DNA of 64,000 nt from an uncultured Propionibacteriaceae bacterium (GCA_937926975.1 CALBCJ010000023.1:1-64000); one strand, 5' to 3'; counted from the first letter of the stretch, positions 53,445 to 62,902 are shown. The notes: generated from the letters alone by a model not told the origin. A program made the numbers and translations.

Positions 53445-54523
53445 CGGGTCACCTCCGCGGCGCGGGCCGGGGCGGCGGCCGGGTCGGTCAGCTCCAGGAA
53501 GGCCTGCTCCAGCGTCTTGCGTACGGTCTGGACCCGGTAGATGGTCTGCCCGGACCGGACGATCGCGCTGACCAGGTCACCGACCACCGGGTCGGGCAGC
53601 ATCGGCAGCCGTACGGCGTCGCCGTAGCGCTGGTGCTGGACCTGGTTCTCGGTCAGAAGGGCCGACAGCCCAGCCGGGTCGGAGGCGGTGATGTCGATCA
53701 CGCCGGCGTCCTGCAGCCCCGACAGCGGGCCCTGGTAGCGCAGCCGGCCGGCGCAGATGATGCCGACCACGTCGGCCATCTGCTCGATCTCGCTCAGGAT
53801 GTGCGAGGAGACGATCACGGTGACGCCTTCCTGGCGGGCCAGCGACACGATCAGCTCGCGGACCTCGGCCACCCCGGCCGGGTCGAGCCCGTTGGTCGGC
53901 TCGTCCAGCAGCAGCAGCGGCGGGCTGGCTAGCAGGGCCATCGCCAGGCCGAGGCGCTGCTTCATGCCCAGCGAGTACTGCTTGGCCTGCTTGGAGCCGT
54001 GGCTGGCGAGGTCGACCAGGTCGAGGGCGTGGTCCACGCGGGAGGCCGGCAGCTGCAGGTACGCGGCGAGCATCGCGAGGTTCTCGCGGCCGGTGAGGCT
54101 GGGGTAGTACGAGGGGCCCTCGATCAGGGAGCCGATGGTGCCCGGTGCCATCGGGCTGCGGGTCGAGACTGGGCGGCCCATGATCGTCATCTGCCCGCTG
54201 GTGGGGCTGGTCAGCCCGAGCAGGAGCTTCATGGTGGTGGACTTGCCGGCGCCGTTGGGGCCGAGGAAGCCGTAGATCCCGCCGGTCGGGACGGCCAGGC
54301 TGATGTCGTCCACGACCGTGGTGGTCCCGTACGTCTTGGTCAGGCTCTGGGTGGTGACGACGAAGGAGCCAGGAGCCGGGGTGGAGATGCGGGTCTGCTC
54401 GGCCCAGGCGGCGGGTCCGGCAGCGGGCATCGAGACGGCCCTGCAGCCCGGAGCCGGCTGGGCCGGGGTGAGGGCGGTGCGGACGAGGAGGCGGGGCGCT
54501 GTGGCCGTGGCTGCGGTGTTCAT
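53441..54523 (-). CDS. ABC transporter ATPase (LanF/BcrA-like)
   Basis: A 360-residue ATPase. About 50 unusual residues (Ala/Pro-rich) precede the nucleotide-binding domain: Walker A GPNGAGKST near 90-98, signature YSLGMKQRLGLAMALL, Walker B LLLLDEPTNGLD, and switch His in VSSHILSEIEQ. The C-terminal part after 280 fits the BcrA-type accessory region. It is the first gene of the exporter-kinase-regulator operon. The ATG at 54523 gives the long N-terminus; a later start near the strand SLTKTYG is possible. Confidence 0.88.
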   Translation of the reverse strand: MNTAATATAPRLLVRTALTPAQPAPGCRAVSMPAAGPAAWAEQTRISTPAPGSFVVTTQSLTKTYGTTTVVDDISLAVPTGGIYGFLGPNGAGKSTTMKLLLGLTSPTSGQMTIMGRPVSTRSPMAPGTIGSLIEGPSYYPSLTGRENLAMLAAYLQLPASRVDHALDLVDLASHGSKQAKQYSLGMKQRLGLAMALLASPPLLLLDEPTNGLDPAGVAEVRELIVSLARQEGVTVIVSSHILSEIEQMADVVGIICAGRLRYQGPLSGLQDAGVIDITASDPAGLSALLTENQVQHQRYGDAVRLPMLPDPVVGDLVSAIVRSGQTIYRVQTVRKTLEQAFLELTDPAAAPARAAEVTR

Positions 54524-54769
54524 GGCTCTATCGGACCGGGTACGGCGGGCGGCTGTCGCCGCGAGCGCCCCGGCTGTCCCCCTGGGGTGACGGCGCTGGC
54601 CCGGACTGTCCCCCCAGAGGGACAGCGGTCTTCGGGCGGCGGCGGCCCGTAGCCGAGCATCGCCGCGTACGAGCGAGGACGGCGCCAGCCCTCGCCCGCG
54701 ACGACGAAGCGTCTGGAGTCGGCGCTGAGGCCTCTGGGGCGTGAGTCGCTCGCTCATCACCGGGACGCT

Positions 54770-55007
54770 GTGATCGGCGTTCTGGGGCAGCACCACATGA
54801 CGAGCCCGCGGGCCTTCGGGTCGGTGGCCCGCGGTGCTGATGGTGTGGACAGCGATGTCGACCTGCTCGTTGACGCGGCACCGGACCTCGACCTGCTGGA
54901 CCTCGTCGACGCAGCTGGAGGAGCTCTTGGGCCGGTCGGTGGACATCGTCACCTCACGCTCGCTTCATGCCGACCACGAGATCCTGCGGACGGCGGTGCC
55001 GCTGTGA
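54770..55007 (+). pseudogene. MNT-type nucleotidyltransferase antitoxin, frameshifted
   Basis: From GTG 54770 the frame reads RAFGSVARGADGVDSDVDLLVD, the GS-x-DxD motif of minimal nucleotidyltransferases. The typical end (LEELLGRSVDIVTSRSL, TAVPL, stop at 55005) is in another frame after about 54911; one base too many lies in GTCGACGCAGCTGG. The intact pattern would be about 80 residues. MNT proteins neutralise HEPN toxins by adding AMP. The end shares a GTGA overlap with the HEPN gene. Confidence 0.65.
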
Positions 55008-55360
55008 GCCAGCCACTGCCGGCCGGCACCCGCCGTCAGCTGGAGGATGTGGCGCGGCTCTGCCGCCGGGCAGAGCTGCTGGCCAGCCGAGGGCGGGACT
55101 GGTACGACTCCGACCCCGAGGTCGGCGTCCCCCACCTGGCTGCCGACTCTCTGGTCCTCAAGCTGGGGGAGGCGGTGCGACGCCTGCCGGAGTCGTTCCT
55201 GGAGCAGCGGGCCGCCGACCCGGTCTGGCGACGGGCCATCGGGATGCGCAACCGGATCGCCCACCAGGACGAGGCGGTCGACTACGACATCGTGTGGCAG
55301 GTGGTCTCGGTGCACGCGGCCGACCTGAGACGCGGTATCGAGAGCCTGCTGGGGCGGTGA
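55004..55360 (+). CDS. HEPN-domain toxin of an MNT-HEPN pair
   Basis: A 118-residue helical protein. It has the HEPN RNase motif R-x4-H as RNRIAH (about residues 82-87), with conserved Ala/Leu helices around it (LAADSLVLKLGEAVRRLP, YDIVWQVVSVHAADLRRGIESLL). HEPN toxins cut RNA; MNT partners block them. GTG 55004 overlaps the antitoxin stop. If the antitoxin is really broken, the toxin must be weak or held by another factor. Confidence 0.75.
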   Translation: MSQPLPAGTRRQLEDVARLCRRAELLASRGRDWYDSDPEVGVPHLAADSLVLKLGEAVRRLPESFLEQRAADPVWRRAIGMRNRIAHQDEAVDYDIVWQVVSVHAADLRRGIESLLGR

Positions 55361-55439
55361 TGAGGGGTGTACGGGAGCTCTGCGCGGTCTGCCCAGCCAC
55401 GGCGGTGACGGGGCAGGACCGGCAGGTGGGCAGAGCAGG

Positions 55440-55937
55440 TCAGCTCAGGGCGGCGAGGGCGGCCTGGTAGTCAGGCTCCTGGCCGATGTCGGGGACGAGC
55501 TCGGTGTGGACGACCGTGCCCTCCTCGTTGATCACCACGACGGCCCGGGCCAGCAGGCCCCTCATCGGGGAGTCGGTGATGGTGACCCCGTACGTGGTGC
55601 CGAAGTCGGAGCGGAAGGCCGAGACCGTACCGACGTTGTCGATCCCCTCGGCCCCGCAGAACCGGCCCAGGGCGAACGGCAGGTCGACCGAGACGCAGAC
55701 CACACGGGTGTTCTCCAGCTTGGCGGCGTGCTCGTTGAAGCGGCGCACGCTGGTCGCGCAGACGCCGGTGTCGATGCTCGGGAAGATGTTGAGGACCACG
55801 CGCTTGCCGCGCAGTGAGGAGATCGTGCGGTCCTCCAGGTCAGAGGTCAGCAGGGTGGCGTCGGGGGCCTGGGACCCCACAGCGGGCAGCTCGCCGTACG
55901 TGGTGACGGGGTTGCCGCGAAGAGTGACAGTAGCCAT
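55440..55937 (-). CDS. tpx: thiol peroxidase (Tpx)
   Basis: A 165-residue peroxiredoxin that reduces hydroperoxides using thioredoxin. The peroxidatic Cys is in DTGVCATSVRRF near residue 60 and the resolving Cys in LGRFCGAEG near 94. Length is normal for Tpx. N-terminal strands TVTLRGNPVTTYGELPAVG are as expected. ATG 55937 fits. It stands alone. Confidence 0.93.
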   Translation of the reverse strand: MATVTLRGNPVTTYGELPAVGSQAPDATLLTSDLEDRTISSLRGKRVVLNIFPSIDTGVCATSVRRFNEHAAKLENTRVVCVSVDLPFALGRFCGAEGIDNVGTVSAFRSDFGTTYGVTITDSPMRGLLARAVVVINEEGTVVHTELVPDIGQEPDYQAALAALS

Positions 55938-56104
55938 GCGCTCATGCTAACCAGCCCCACGCGCCGGCGGTGGGTCTGCGCGGCTGCGGACCCCGCCGCT
56001 TTTCGCTGCCTGGTCGGGAAAGTCTCGCCCGCCCGCTGCCGTGGCGCCGGTACGGGACGGCGGCTGCGGAGCCGGGACGGGCGGCACGGCAGACCCTCGA
56101 CCGG

Positions 56105-56182
56105 GTGCACAGCAGCGGGCTGAACCCGGTGGAGCCGTCAGCTACGGGTCGCGGTGGCGCGACTCGGTCCGCAGGTGTGCAC
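56105..56182. repeat. imperfect copy of the 75-bp inverted-repeat element
   Basis: Arms GTGCACAGCAGCGGGC (56105-56120) and GTCCGCAGGTGTGCAC (56167-56182) pair with three mismatches. They are close to the perfect elements at 9630 and 45848. It lies just beyond the 3' end of the lipoprotein gene at 56239. The rest of 55938-56238 holds no gene. Confidence 0.55.
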
Positions 56183-56238
56183 GGCCAGCGCCACTGGCTG
56201 ACCCTCGGGTCGGCGCGTCACTCGTCTGGCCAGGCTCC

Positions 56239-56871
56239 TCAGGGGCACTGCTGCGGGGCGGCTCCGACCTCGACGAGGATCAGCATGCCGCTCAGCCAGT
56301 AGACCGAGTAGGCGACATTCTCTCCTCGCTGAGTGCTGGCGAGCACCGACTCGCCTCCGGCGGAGGACCATGGGACGACCGGCTCGAAGCCGTGCCGGGC
56401 CATGACCTGGTTGCTGCGCTCCACCCAGGTGGCGGTGCGCTGCCCGTGCAGGCTGGGGTTGTCGTAGCCGCGCGCAGTGAGCGAGAGCGTGCAGCTGCCG
56501 TTGAGTGATCTGCGGAACGCAGTCCTGCTCTGCCACGTCATCGGGCCGAACTCGTGGTCGGCGGCGACCATGGCGTCGGTGAGGACCGGCTGGTAGCGGG
56601 CCACGGTGGCTTGCTGGTCGAGTGGTGCCTCGGCAGGGGTGGGCCAGGGCAGGGGGCGAGCAGGTCCGGTGGGCCCGTCTCCGCCGGGGGTCCCGGCCGA
56701 CTGCGTACCGGCTGGACTGGCGGCGGGGGCGGTGATCGCCGGTGTGGTGATCGCTGGGGTGCTGGCGGGACTGGTCGCTGGGGTGGTGCCGGCGGGGCTC
56801 CCGCTGACCGGGCTCGTGGTGCAGCCACCTGCTGCCAGGGCGAGAGCTGTCAACCAAGCAAGGGATTTCAC
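56239..56871 (-). CDS. putative lipoprotein
   Basis: A 210-residue exported protein. The signal peptide ends in lipobox AAGGC (Cys near 17). A Pro/Thr/Ser/Ala-rich linker covers about 20-80 with repeated ITTPAITAPA units. The C-terminal domain has two Cys (NGSCTLSL, PQQCP) and no known family. GGAGG upstream supports the ATG. Likely anchored outside the membrane. Confidence 0.7.
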   Translation of the reverse strand: MKSLAWLTALALAAGGCTTSPVSGSPAGTTPATSPASTPAITTPAITAPAASPAGTQSAGTPGGDGPTGPARPLPWPTPAEAPLDQQATVARYQPVLTDAMVAADHEFGPMTWQSRTAFRRSLNGSCTLSLTARGYDNPSLHGQRTATWVERSNQVMARHGFEPVVPWSSAGGESVLASTQRGENVAYSVYWLSGMLILVEVGAAPQQCP

Positions 56872-57099
56872 TGGACCTCCTCGACGCGGTGACGTCGATA
56901 TTCACGGCGAGTCCTTCGGTGATGCCGGTGCTCGACAGTACCCAGTCTGGGGGTCCTGGAGACAGGGCCCGGCAGCCTGGCACCAGCCCGGAGACTGAGG
57001 CGCAGCGGGAAAGGATCTGGGGGAAGACGGGTCTACCCTGGCTCGCCGTTGGGTATATTCCGCACCAATCAGCTCGCAGTGTGACCTTGAGGGAGGACG

Positions 57100-57153
57100 A
57101 TGCAGAGTCTTCACCGGGCAGAGGTGCCCGCCTCCGCCGAGGTCATCCAGTGA
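57100..57153 (+). CDS. short leader ORF coupled to the oligopeptide ABC operon
   Basis: A 17-codon ORF (MQSLHRAEVPASAEVIQ) with a strong ribosome site GGGAGGA (57091-57097). Its TGA shares a GTGA overlap with the OppB start. TATATT at 57054-57059 may be the -10 of the operon promoter. The frame could act as a leader that sets translation of the permease; a chance ORF cannot be excluded. Nothing else is seen in 56872-57099. Confidence 0.4.
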   Translation: MQSLHRAEVPASAEVIQ

Positions 57154-58133
57154 TTCGTCATCTGGCCCGGCGGTTCGTCAACTACTTCATCCTGACCTCG
57201 ATCGCGACGATCTTCGCGTACGTGGCCTGCAGCTCCTTCATGGACCCCGCCCGGCGGTACGAGGGGAAGAACCCCCCGATCCCGCAGGAGGCAGTCGACG
57301 GGATTCTCAACGAGATGGGGATCAACCCCAAGGTCCCGGTCCTGGTGCGGACCTGGAACTGGCTGGTCCGGATCGTCACCCAGGGCTCGTTCAACAAGGA
57401 CTTCTCTGGCGTCGAGGTCACCTCGCAGATCGCGCTCAAGGCGGGGATCAGCCTGCGGCTGCTGGTGACCGGGGCGGTCCTGGCCGCGGTTGTCGGGGTC
57501 GCTCTCGGCGTCTGGGGAGCGGTCCGGCAGTACAAGCTCTCCGACCAGCTGATCACGTACACCTCGTACGTGCTGATCTCGACCCCCACCTTCGTCAGCG
57601 GCGTGCTGCTAATGATTGGGGCGACCTGGCTCAACACCAACGTCTTCGGCCGCCAGGTGCTGCGCTTCACCGGGCAGTACACACCGGGCATCGAGGGCTT
57701 CTGGCCCCAGCTGGCCGACCGGGCCAACCACCTGCTGCTGCCCACGATCGCGCTGATGCTGCTGCAGTCGGCCTCCTACTCGCGCTACCAGCGGGCGATC
57801 ATGCTCGACGTGCTGGGCTCCGACTACATCCGTACGGCCCGGGCCAAGGGCGCTACCCGGACCCGGGCCCTGGTCAAGCACGGGGTACGGGTGGCGCTGA
57901 TCCCGATGTCGACCTACTTCGCGTACACCTTCGGCACCCTGCTCGGCGGCGCGACCTTCTTGGAGCTGGTCTTCTCCTGGAAGGGGATGGGCCAGTACGC
58001 GATCGACTCGGTCTCCCAGCGCGACATCAACGGCGCCGTCGGGGCGGTCGCCTTCGCCGCGGTCCTGGTGCTGTTCTCGTCGATGCTGGCCGAGTTCCTG
58101 TACGCCGCGCTGGACCCACGAGTGAGGGTGTGA
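57150..58133 (+). CDS. oligopeptide/dipeptide ABC permease (OppB/DppB type)
   Basis: A 327-residue membrane protein with about six helices. The conserved EAA loop lies near residues 225-265 (MLDVLGSDYIRTARAKGATRTRALVKHGVRVALIP). The pattern SRYQRAIML before it is typical of OppB. GTG 57150 follows GAGG by 7 bp. It is followed by OppC, a fused ATPase and the binding protein. Confidence 0.88.
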   Translation: MIRHLARRFVNYFILTSIATIFAYVACSSFMDPARRYEGKNPPIPQEAVDGILNEMGINPKVPVLVRTWNWLVRIVTQGSFNKDFSGVEVTSQIALKAGISLRLLVTGAVLAAVVGVALGVWGAVRQYKLSDQLITYTSYVLISTPTFVSGVLLMIGATWLNTNVFGRQVLRFTGQYTPGIEGFWPQLADRANHLLLPTIALMLLQSASYSRYQRAIMLDVLGSDYIRTARAKGATRTRALVKHGVRVALIPMSTYFAYTFGTLLGGATFLELVFSWKGMGQYAIDSVSQRDINGAVGAVAFAAVLVLFSSMLAEFLYAALDPRVRV

Positions 58134-58136
58134 GAC

Positions 58137-59063
58137 GTGTCCGATCCCAGCGATACCGCAGTCGAGGCCGCTGCTGCCGCGCCCACGACGGAGAGACCGC
58201 GCGGCAAGCCGGTCTCCCGGGGGCGCCAGATCCGGGCCCGGCTGGTGCGCCGCCCGCAGTTCTGGGCCGGCTCGGTCCTGCTCTCGCTGATCGTGCTGAT
58301 GGCCCTGGTCGGCAACGTCCCCAACATCTACGACTACACGTCGCAGGACCCGTACGCGCTGCTCAAGCCGCCCAGCGCCGAGCACTGGTTCGGGACCGAC
58401 TCGATCGGCCAGGACCTGTACGCCCGGGTGATCGCCGGGCTGCAGAAGTCGCTGATCATCGGGCTGCTGGCCGGGCCGATGGCGACCGTGATCGCCGCCG
58501 TCCTCGGGTCGCTCGCCGGCTACCTCGGTGGCGCGGTCGAGGCCGTGATCTCGTGGGTGATCAACCTGCTGCTGGCGCTGCCGGTGTTCTACGTGCTGCT
58601 GGTGGTCTCGCCGCTGCTGTCGAAGGTCTCCTGGGTGCTGCTGGTGCTGGTGCTCGCCTGCTTCGGCTGGATGGTCGCCGCCCAGGTCGTGAAGAACATG
58701 ACGAAGTCGCTGCGAGAGCGGGAGTTCGTGAAGGCGGCCCGCTTCATGGGGGTCTCGACCTGGACCACCCTGAGGCGCCACATCATCCCCAACGTGGCCT
58801 CGCTGCTGATCATCGACGCCTGCCTGGGCGTGGTCGGCGCGATCCTGGGGGAGACCGCGCTGAGCTACTTCGGGCTCGGGATCCAGGCGCCGAACGTCTC
58901 GCTGGGCAGCCTGCTCCAGGACGGGCAGGCCGCCGCGGTCACCAGCCCCTGGCTGTTCGTCTTCCCGGCCCTGTTCCTGGTCCTGCTGCTGAGCAGCGTC
59001 AACCTGCTCGGTGACGCGCTGCGGGACGCGATCGACCCGACCAGCGAGGTGAACCGTGCCTGA
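58137..59063 (+). CDS. oligopeptide/dipeptide ABC permease (OppC/DppC type)
   Basis: A 308-residue membrane protein. After a charged N-terminus it has six helices. The motif HWFGTDSIGQDLYARVIAGLQKSLIIGL and the EAA loop EREFVKAARFMGVSTWTTLRRHIIPNVAS are signatures of OppC. It starts with GTG 3 bp after OppB and overlaps the ATPase by 8 bp. Confidence 0.9.
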   Translation: MSDPSDTAVEAAAAAPTTERPRGKPVSRGRQIRARLVRRPQFWAGSVLLSLIVLMALVGNVPNIYDYTSQDPYALLKPPSAEHWFGTDSIGQDLYARVIAGLQKSLIIGLLAGPMATVIAAVLGSLAGYLGGAVEAVISWVINLLLALPVFYVLLVVSPLLSKVSWVLLVLVLACFGWMVAAQVVKNMTKSLREREFVKAARFMGVSTWTTLRRHIIPNVASLLIIDACLGVVGAILGETALSYFGLGIQAPNVSLGSLLQDGQAAAVTSPWLFVFPALFLVLLLSSVNLLGDALRDAIDPTSEVNRA

Positions 59064-61164
59064 GGGGCTGCTGGAGGTCAAGGACCTGCATGTCACCTTC
59101 CCCGCCCGCAGCGGCGACGTGCACGCCGTCCGGGGCGTCTCGTACCAGGTGCACCGGGGCGAGTTCCTGGGACTGGTCGGCGAGTCCGGCTCCGGCAAGT
59201 CGGTCTCGTCACTGGCGGTGATGGGGCTGCTGCCGGACTCGGCGAAGGTCAGCGGCGAGATCTGGTACGACGGCCAGCCGCTGCTCCAGCTGGGCGACAA
59301 GGAGCTCTCCCGGCTGCGCGGCAAGGAGATCTCGATGGTCTTCCAGGACCCGCTGTCGGCGCTGACCCCGGTGTACCGGGTCGGCGACCAGATCGCCGAG
59401 GCCCTGTTGCTGCACAACAAGGGCATGTCCAGCCAGGCCGCCGAGAAGCGGGCCGTGGAGCTGCTGAGGACAGTCGGGATCCCGGCCCCGGAGCGGCGCG
59501 CCAAGGCCTTCCCGCACGAGTTCTCCGGCGGCATGCGGCAGCGGGCGATGATCGCGATCGCGATCGCCAACGACCCCGACCTGATCATCGCCGACGAGCC
59601 GACCACGGCCCTCGACGTCACCATCCAGGCCCAGATCCTCGACGTCTTGCAGCGGGCCAAGGAGATCACCGGCGCGGCCGTGGTCCTGATCACCCACGAC
59701 CTCGGCGTGGTCGCCGGCAACGTCGACCGGGTGGCGGTGATGTACGCCGGGCGGGTCATCGAGCAGGGCGAGGTCCACGAGGTCTTCAACCGGCCCCGGA
59801 TGCCGTACTCGATCGGGCTGCTGCGCAGCGTGCCGAACATGCTGACGGTCTCCGAGCAGCGGCTGGTGCCGCTGGAGGGCCGGCCGCCGTCCCTGGCGCA
59901 CCTGCCACCCGGCTGCCCGTTCGCGCCCCGCTGCCCCGCCGCCCAGGCTGCCTGCCTCGAGACGGAGCCGGGCCTGGAGCCCCTGGCGGGATCGAGCGAC
60001 CACGTCGTGGCGTGCCACCGGGCTCCCGAGATCGCCCGGGGGGAGCTCAAGGCGGCCGACATCTTCCCGCGGCCGGACTTCCTGCCGCGGCAGAAGGAGG
60101 CTGAGCGGGCCCCGGTGCTCCAGGTCACGGACCTGGTCCGGCACTTCCCGCTCACCAAGGGCGCGGTCTTCAAGCGCCGCATCGGTACCGTACGGGCGGT
60201 CGACGGGGTCTCGTTCTCGCTCCGCGCCGGCGAGACCCTGGGGCTGGTCGGCGAGTCCGGCTGCGGCAAGACCACCGCGATCCTCGAAGTGATGGAGATG
60301 AAGAAGCCGCAGGCGGGCTCGATCACCATCTCCGGGACCGACGTGGCCACCGCGACCCGGGAGGAGAAGCGCCGGCTGAAGGCCAAGGTCCAGATCGTCT
60401 TCCAGGACCCGATGGCGGCGCTCGACCCCCGTCTGCCGATCGGCGACGTGATCGCCGAGCCGCTCACCGTGCACAAGGTGCCGGCCCGGGAGCGGGCCGA
60501 GAAGGTCGCCGAGATGCTGGAGCTGGTCGGCCTCGACCCGGAGATGGCCGAGCGCTACCCGCACGAGTTCTCCGGCGGGCAGCGGCAGCGGATCGGGGTG
60601 GCCCGGGCGCTGGTCACCAACCCGTCGCTGATCGTGCTGGACGAGCCGGTCTCGGCGCTGGACGTCTCCGTCCAGGCCGGGGTGGTGAACCTGCTGGAGG
60701 ACCTGCGCGACCGGCTCGGCCTGGCGTACGTCTTCGTCGCCCACGACCTGGCGGTGATCCGCCAGATCGCCGACACGGTGGCAGTCATGTACCTGGGCCG
60801 GATTGTCGAGTACGGCCCGGTCGAGGAGGTGTACACGACCCCACGGCACCCGTACACCCGGGCGCTGATGTCGGCGGTGCCGGTGCCGGACCCGGACCTG
60901 GAGCGCAGCCGGGTCCGGATCGTGCTCAAGGGCGACCTGCCCTCACCGACCGAGGACATCGTGGGCTGCAGCTTCCGGGGGCGTTGCCCCTTGTACACCC
61001 GGATGCCAGACGGTCTACAACGTTTGTGTACCGAACAGGACCCTAGCCTGCGTACGGTCGGCGGGGTCACTGTAGCGTGCCACCATGCCGAGCAGACCTC
61101 TCTGCTCGATGAGGACTCCTCCTCGCAGCCGCGAGACCAGGAAAGGACGAAGGAGCAGGAATGA
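59056..61164 (+). CDS. fused OppD-OppF ATPase
   Basis: A 702-residue protein with two complete ATPase halves. The first has GESGSGKS near 40, FSGGMRQR, DEPTTALD and the zinc/iron-like C-terminal CPFAPRCP. The second has GESGCGKT near 398, FSGGQRQR, DEPVSALD and a second GRCPLYTR tail. Fusing both ATPases gives one subunit per transporter. It starts at GTG 59056 and overlaps OppA by 4 bp. Confidence 0.92.
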   Translation: MPEGLLEVKDLHVTFPARSGDVHAVRGVSYQVHRGEFLGLVGESGSGKSVSSLAVMGLLPDSAKVSGEIWYDGQPLLQLGDKELSRLRGKEISMVFQDPLSALTPVYRVGDQIAEALLLHNKGMSSQAAEKRAVELLRTVGIPAPERRAKAFPHEFSGGMRQRAMIAIAIANDPDLIIADEPTTALDVTIQAQILDVLQRAKEITGAAVVLITHDLGVVAGNVDRVAVMYAGRVIEQGEVHEVFNRPRMPYSIGLLRSVPNMLTVSEQRLVPLEGRPPSLAHLPPGCPFAPRCPAAQAACLETEPGLEPLAGSSDHVVACHRAPEIARGELKAADIFPRPDFLPRQKEAERAPVLQVTDLVRHFPLTKGAVFKRRIGTVRAVDGVSFSLRAGETLGLVGESGCGKTTAILEVMEMKKPQAGSITISGTDVATATREEKRRLKAKVQIVFQDPMAALDPRLPIGDVIAEPLTVHKVPARERAEKVAEMLELVGLDPEMAERYPHEFSGGQRQRIGVARALVTNPSLIVLDEPVSALDVSVQAGVVNLLEDLRDRLGLAYVFVAHDLAVIRQIADTVAVMYLGRIVEYGPVEEVYTTPRHPYTRALMSAVPVPDPDLERSRVRIVLKGDLPSPTEDIVGCSFRGRCPLYTRMPDGLQRLCTEQDPSLRTVGGVTVACHHAEQTSLLDEDSSSQPRDQERTKEQE

Positions 61165-62846
61165 GGGTGGCAACCCTTTCGAAGCGGGTCGCGGTGCTGG
61201 CGACAGTCGCAGCGCTCACGCTGTCCGGCTGCCAGCAGACCGGAAGCAAGGACCCGGGCACGAGCGACACGGGCCCCCAGCTGCCGGGCACCGCCTGGGT
61301 CCAGGCGGACTACGACAAGGTGAAGGACGGAGGCCAGCTGACTCTGGCCGTCTCCCAGCTGCCGGACAACTGGAACAGTGGCCAGGCCGACGGTGCCCTG
61401 AACGACCTGACCAAGATCCGCCACCCGATGGGCTTTGAGGCCGAGACGGTCATTGCTGAGGACGGGACGGTCACCTTCAACCAGGACTACGTCGAGTCCG
61501 CCACCGTCAAGACCCAGGACCCGACGGTCATCTCGGTGAAGTACAACCCGAAGGCGGTCTGGGAGGACGGCACCCCGATCACCATCGCCGACCTGAAGGC
61601 GCAGGCAGAGGCGCAGTCCGGCAAGAACCCGGCCTACCAGGTTGCCTCCACCAAGGGCTGGGAGAAGATCAAGGAGGTCCGCCAGACCACCGACCAGTTC
61701 ACCGGTGAGATCGAGTTCGAGGGCAAGTACGTCGACTGGCAGGGCTACGCCTACCCGTCGATCCCGGCCTCGGTCTCGGCCACCCCGGAGGTGTTCAACT
61801 CCGGGTACACGTCGAAGCCGACCCCGTCGTCCGGGCCGTACAAGGTGAAGAGCATCGACACCAACGGCCAGGTCATCACCCTGGAGCGGAACCCGAGCTG
61901 GTGGGGCAAGAGAGGCAAGCTCGAGACGATCATCTTCAAGGTCGTCACGCAGGCTCAGGGGCCGCAGGCGTACGCGAACAGTGAGATCGACTCCCGCGAC
62001 ATCTCCAACGCCAACGAGTACGCCACCGCCAAGGGGCGCGCTGACGGCGAGATCCAGAAGACCAAAGGCCGCACCTGGACCCACCTCACCATCAACACCA
62101 AGCGTGGCGCCCTGGCCGATCCCAAGGTTCGTGAGGCGATGGCGACGGCGATCAACCGGAACCTCATTGCCCAGGCCGTGGTCGGCCCGTTCGAGGTTCC
62201 GGTGAGCCTGGTCAACAACGCCGTGTACATGCCTGGCCAGAAGGGCTACCAGGACTCGTACAAGGGTGCTCTGAGCAAGAACGACCCGGCCAAGGCGGAG
62301 CAGATCCTGAAGGACGCCGGCTACACCAAGAACAGTGAGGGCGTGTACGCCAAGGACGGCAAGGAGCTGAAATTCACGATCACCTTCCCGTCTGACGCCA
62401 AGACCAACTCCGACCGGGCCGCCCAGGTCATGAAGGACCTGAACGCGATCGGCTTCAAGGTGGAGCCCGACTCGGTGCCGGACGGCGAGTACTTCAAGTC
62501 GTACGTCAACCCGAAGAACTTCGACATGGTGACGTTCTCCTGGGTTGGGACCGTCTACCCGGTGCAGAGCTCGGCCAACATGTTCAGCCCGGTCGACTCG
62601 AACCAGAACTACACCGGCTACGCCAACCCGAAGATCCCCGAGCTGAACGACAAGGCCAACTCGGAGTTCGACCCGGAGAAGCGGATTGAGCTGGCGAACC
62701 AGATGAGCGAGGAGATGCTGGGCGACTACACCATCATCCCGTTCTACGCCACCCCGGTGGTGTACGGGGTGAAGAAGGGCCTGGTGAACTACGGCGCCTC
62801 GCAGTTCCAGATCCCGGACTGGACGAAGGTCGGCTGGGCCCAGTGA
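61161..62846 (+). CDS. oligopeptide-binding lipoprotein (OppA type, SBP family 5)
   Basis: A 561-residue lipoprotein with lipobox LSGC, Cys 24. Family-5 binding features are present: DNWNSGQADG near 70, the central signature GPYKVKSIDTNGQVITLERNPSWWG, and the hinge region to AINRNLIAQAVVGPFEVPVS. It captures peptides for the adjacent permease. The last gene of the operon, as a terminator follows. Start by ATGA overlap. Confidence 0.92.
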   Translation: MRVATLSKRVAVLATVAALTLSGCQQTGSKDPGTSDTGPQLPGTAWVQADYDKVKDGGQLTLAVSQLPDNWNSGQADGALNDLTKIRHPMGFEAETVIAEDGTVTFNQDYVESATVKTQDPTVISVKYNPKAVWEDGTPITIADLKAQAEAQSGKNPAYQVASTKGWEKIKEVRQTTDQFTGEIEFEGKYVDWQGYAYPSIPASVSATPEVFNSGYTSKPTPSSGPYKVKSIDTNGQVITLERNPSWWGKRGKLETIIFKVVTQAQGPQAYANSEIDSRDISNANEYATAKGRADGEIQKTKGRTWTHLTINTKRGALADPKVREAMATAINRNLIAQAVVGPFEVPVSLVNNAVYMPGQKGYQDSYKGALSKNDPAKAEQILKDAGYTKNSEGVYAKDGKELKFTITFPSDAKTNSDRAAQVMKDLNAIGFKVEPDSVPDGEYFKSYVNPKNFDMVTFSWVGTVYPVQSSANMFSPVDSNQNYTGYANPKIPELNDKANSEFDPEKRIELANQMSEEMLGDYTIIPFYATPVVYGVKKGLVNYGASQFQIPDWTKVGWAQ

Positions 62847-62875
62847 CCTAGCCTTCACTACCGCCACTACCGCGC

Positions 62876-62902
62876 AGGGCCGGACCGTCAGGGTCCGGCC
62901 CT
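62876..62902 (+). terminator. terminator of the oligopeptide operon
   Basis: A perfect 11-bp stem AGGGCCGGACC with complement and loop GTCAG, 30 bp after the OppA stop. It is joined on its right to the head of a 55-bp type repeat. Confidence 0.75.

Noticed and set aside
56889..57149. Upstream in-frame extension of the OppB-type permease
   Set aside because: It antisense-overlaps nothing but has no membrane or family content, and GTG 57150 gives the usual OppB N-terminus.
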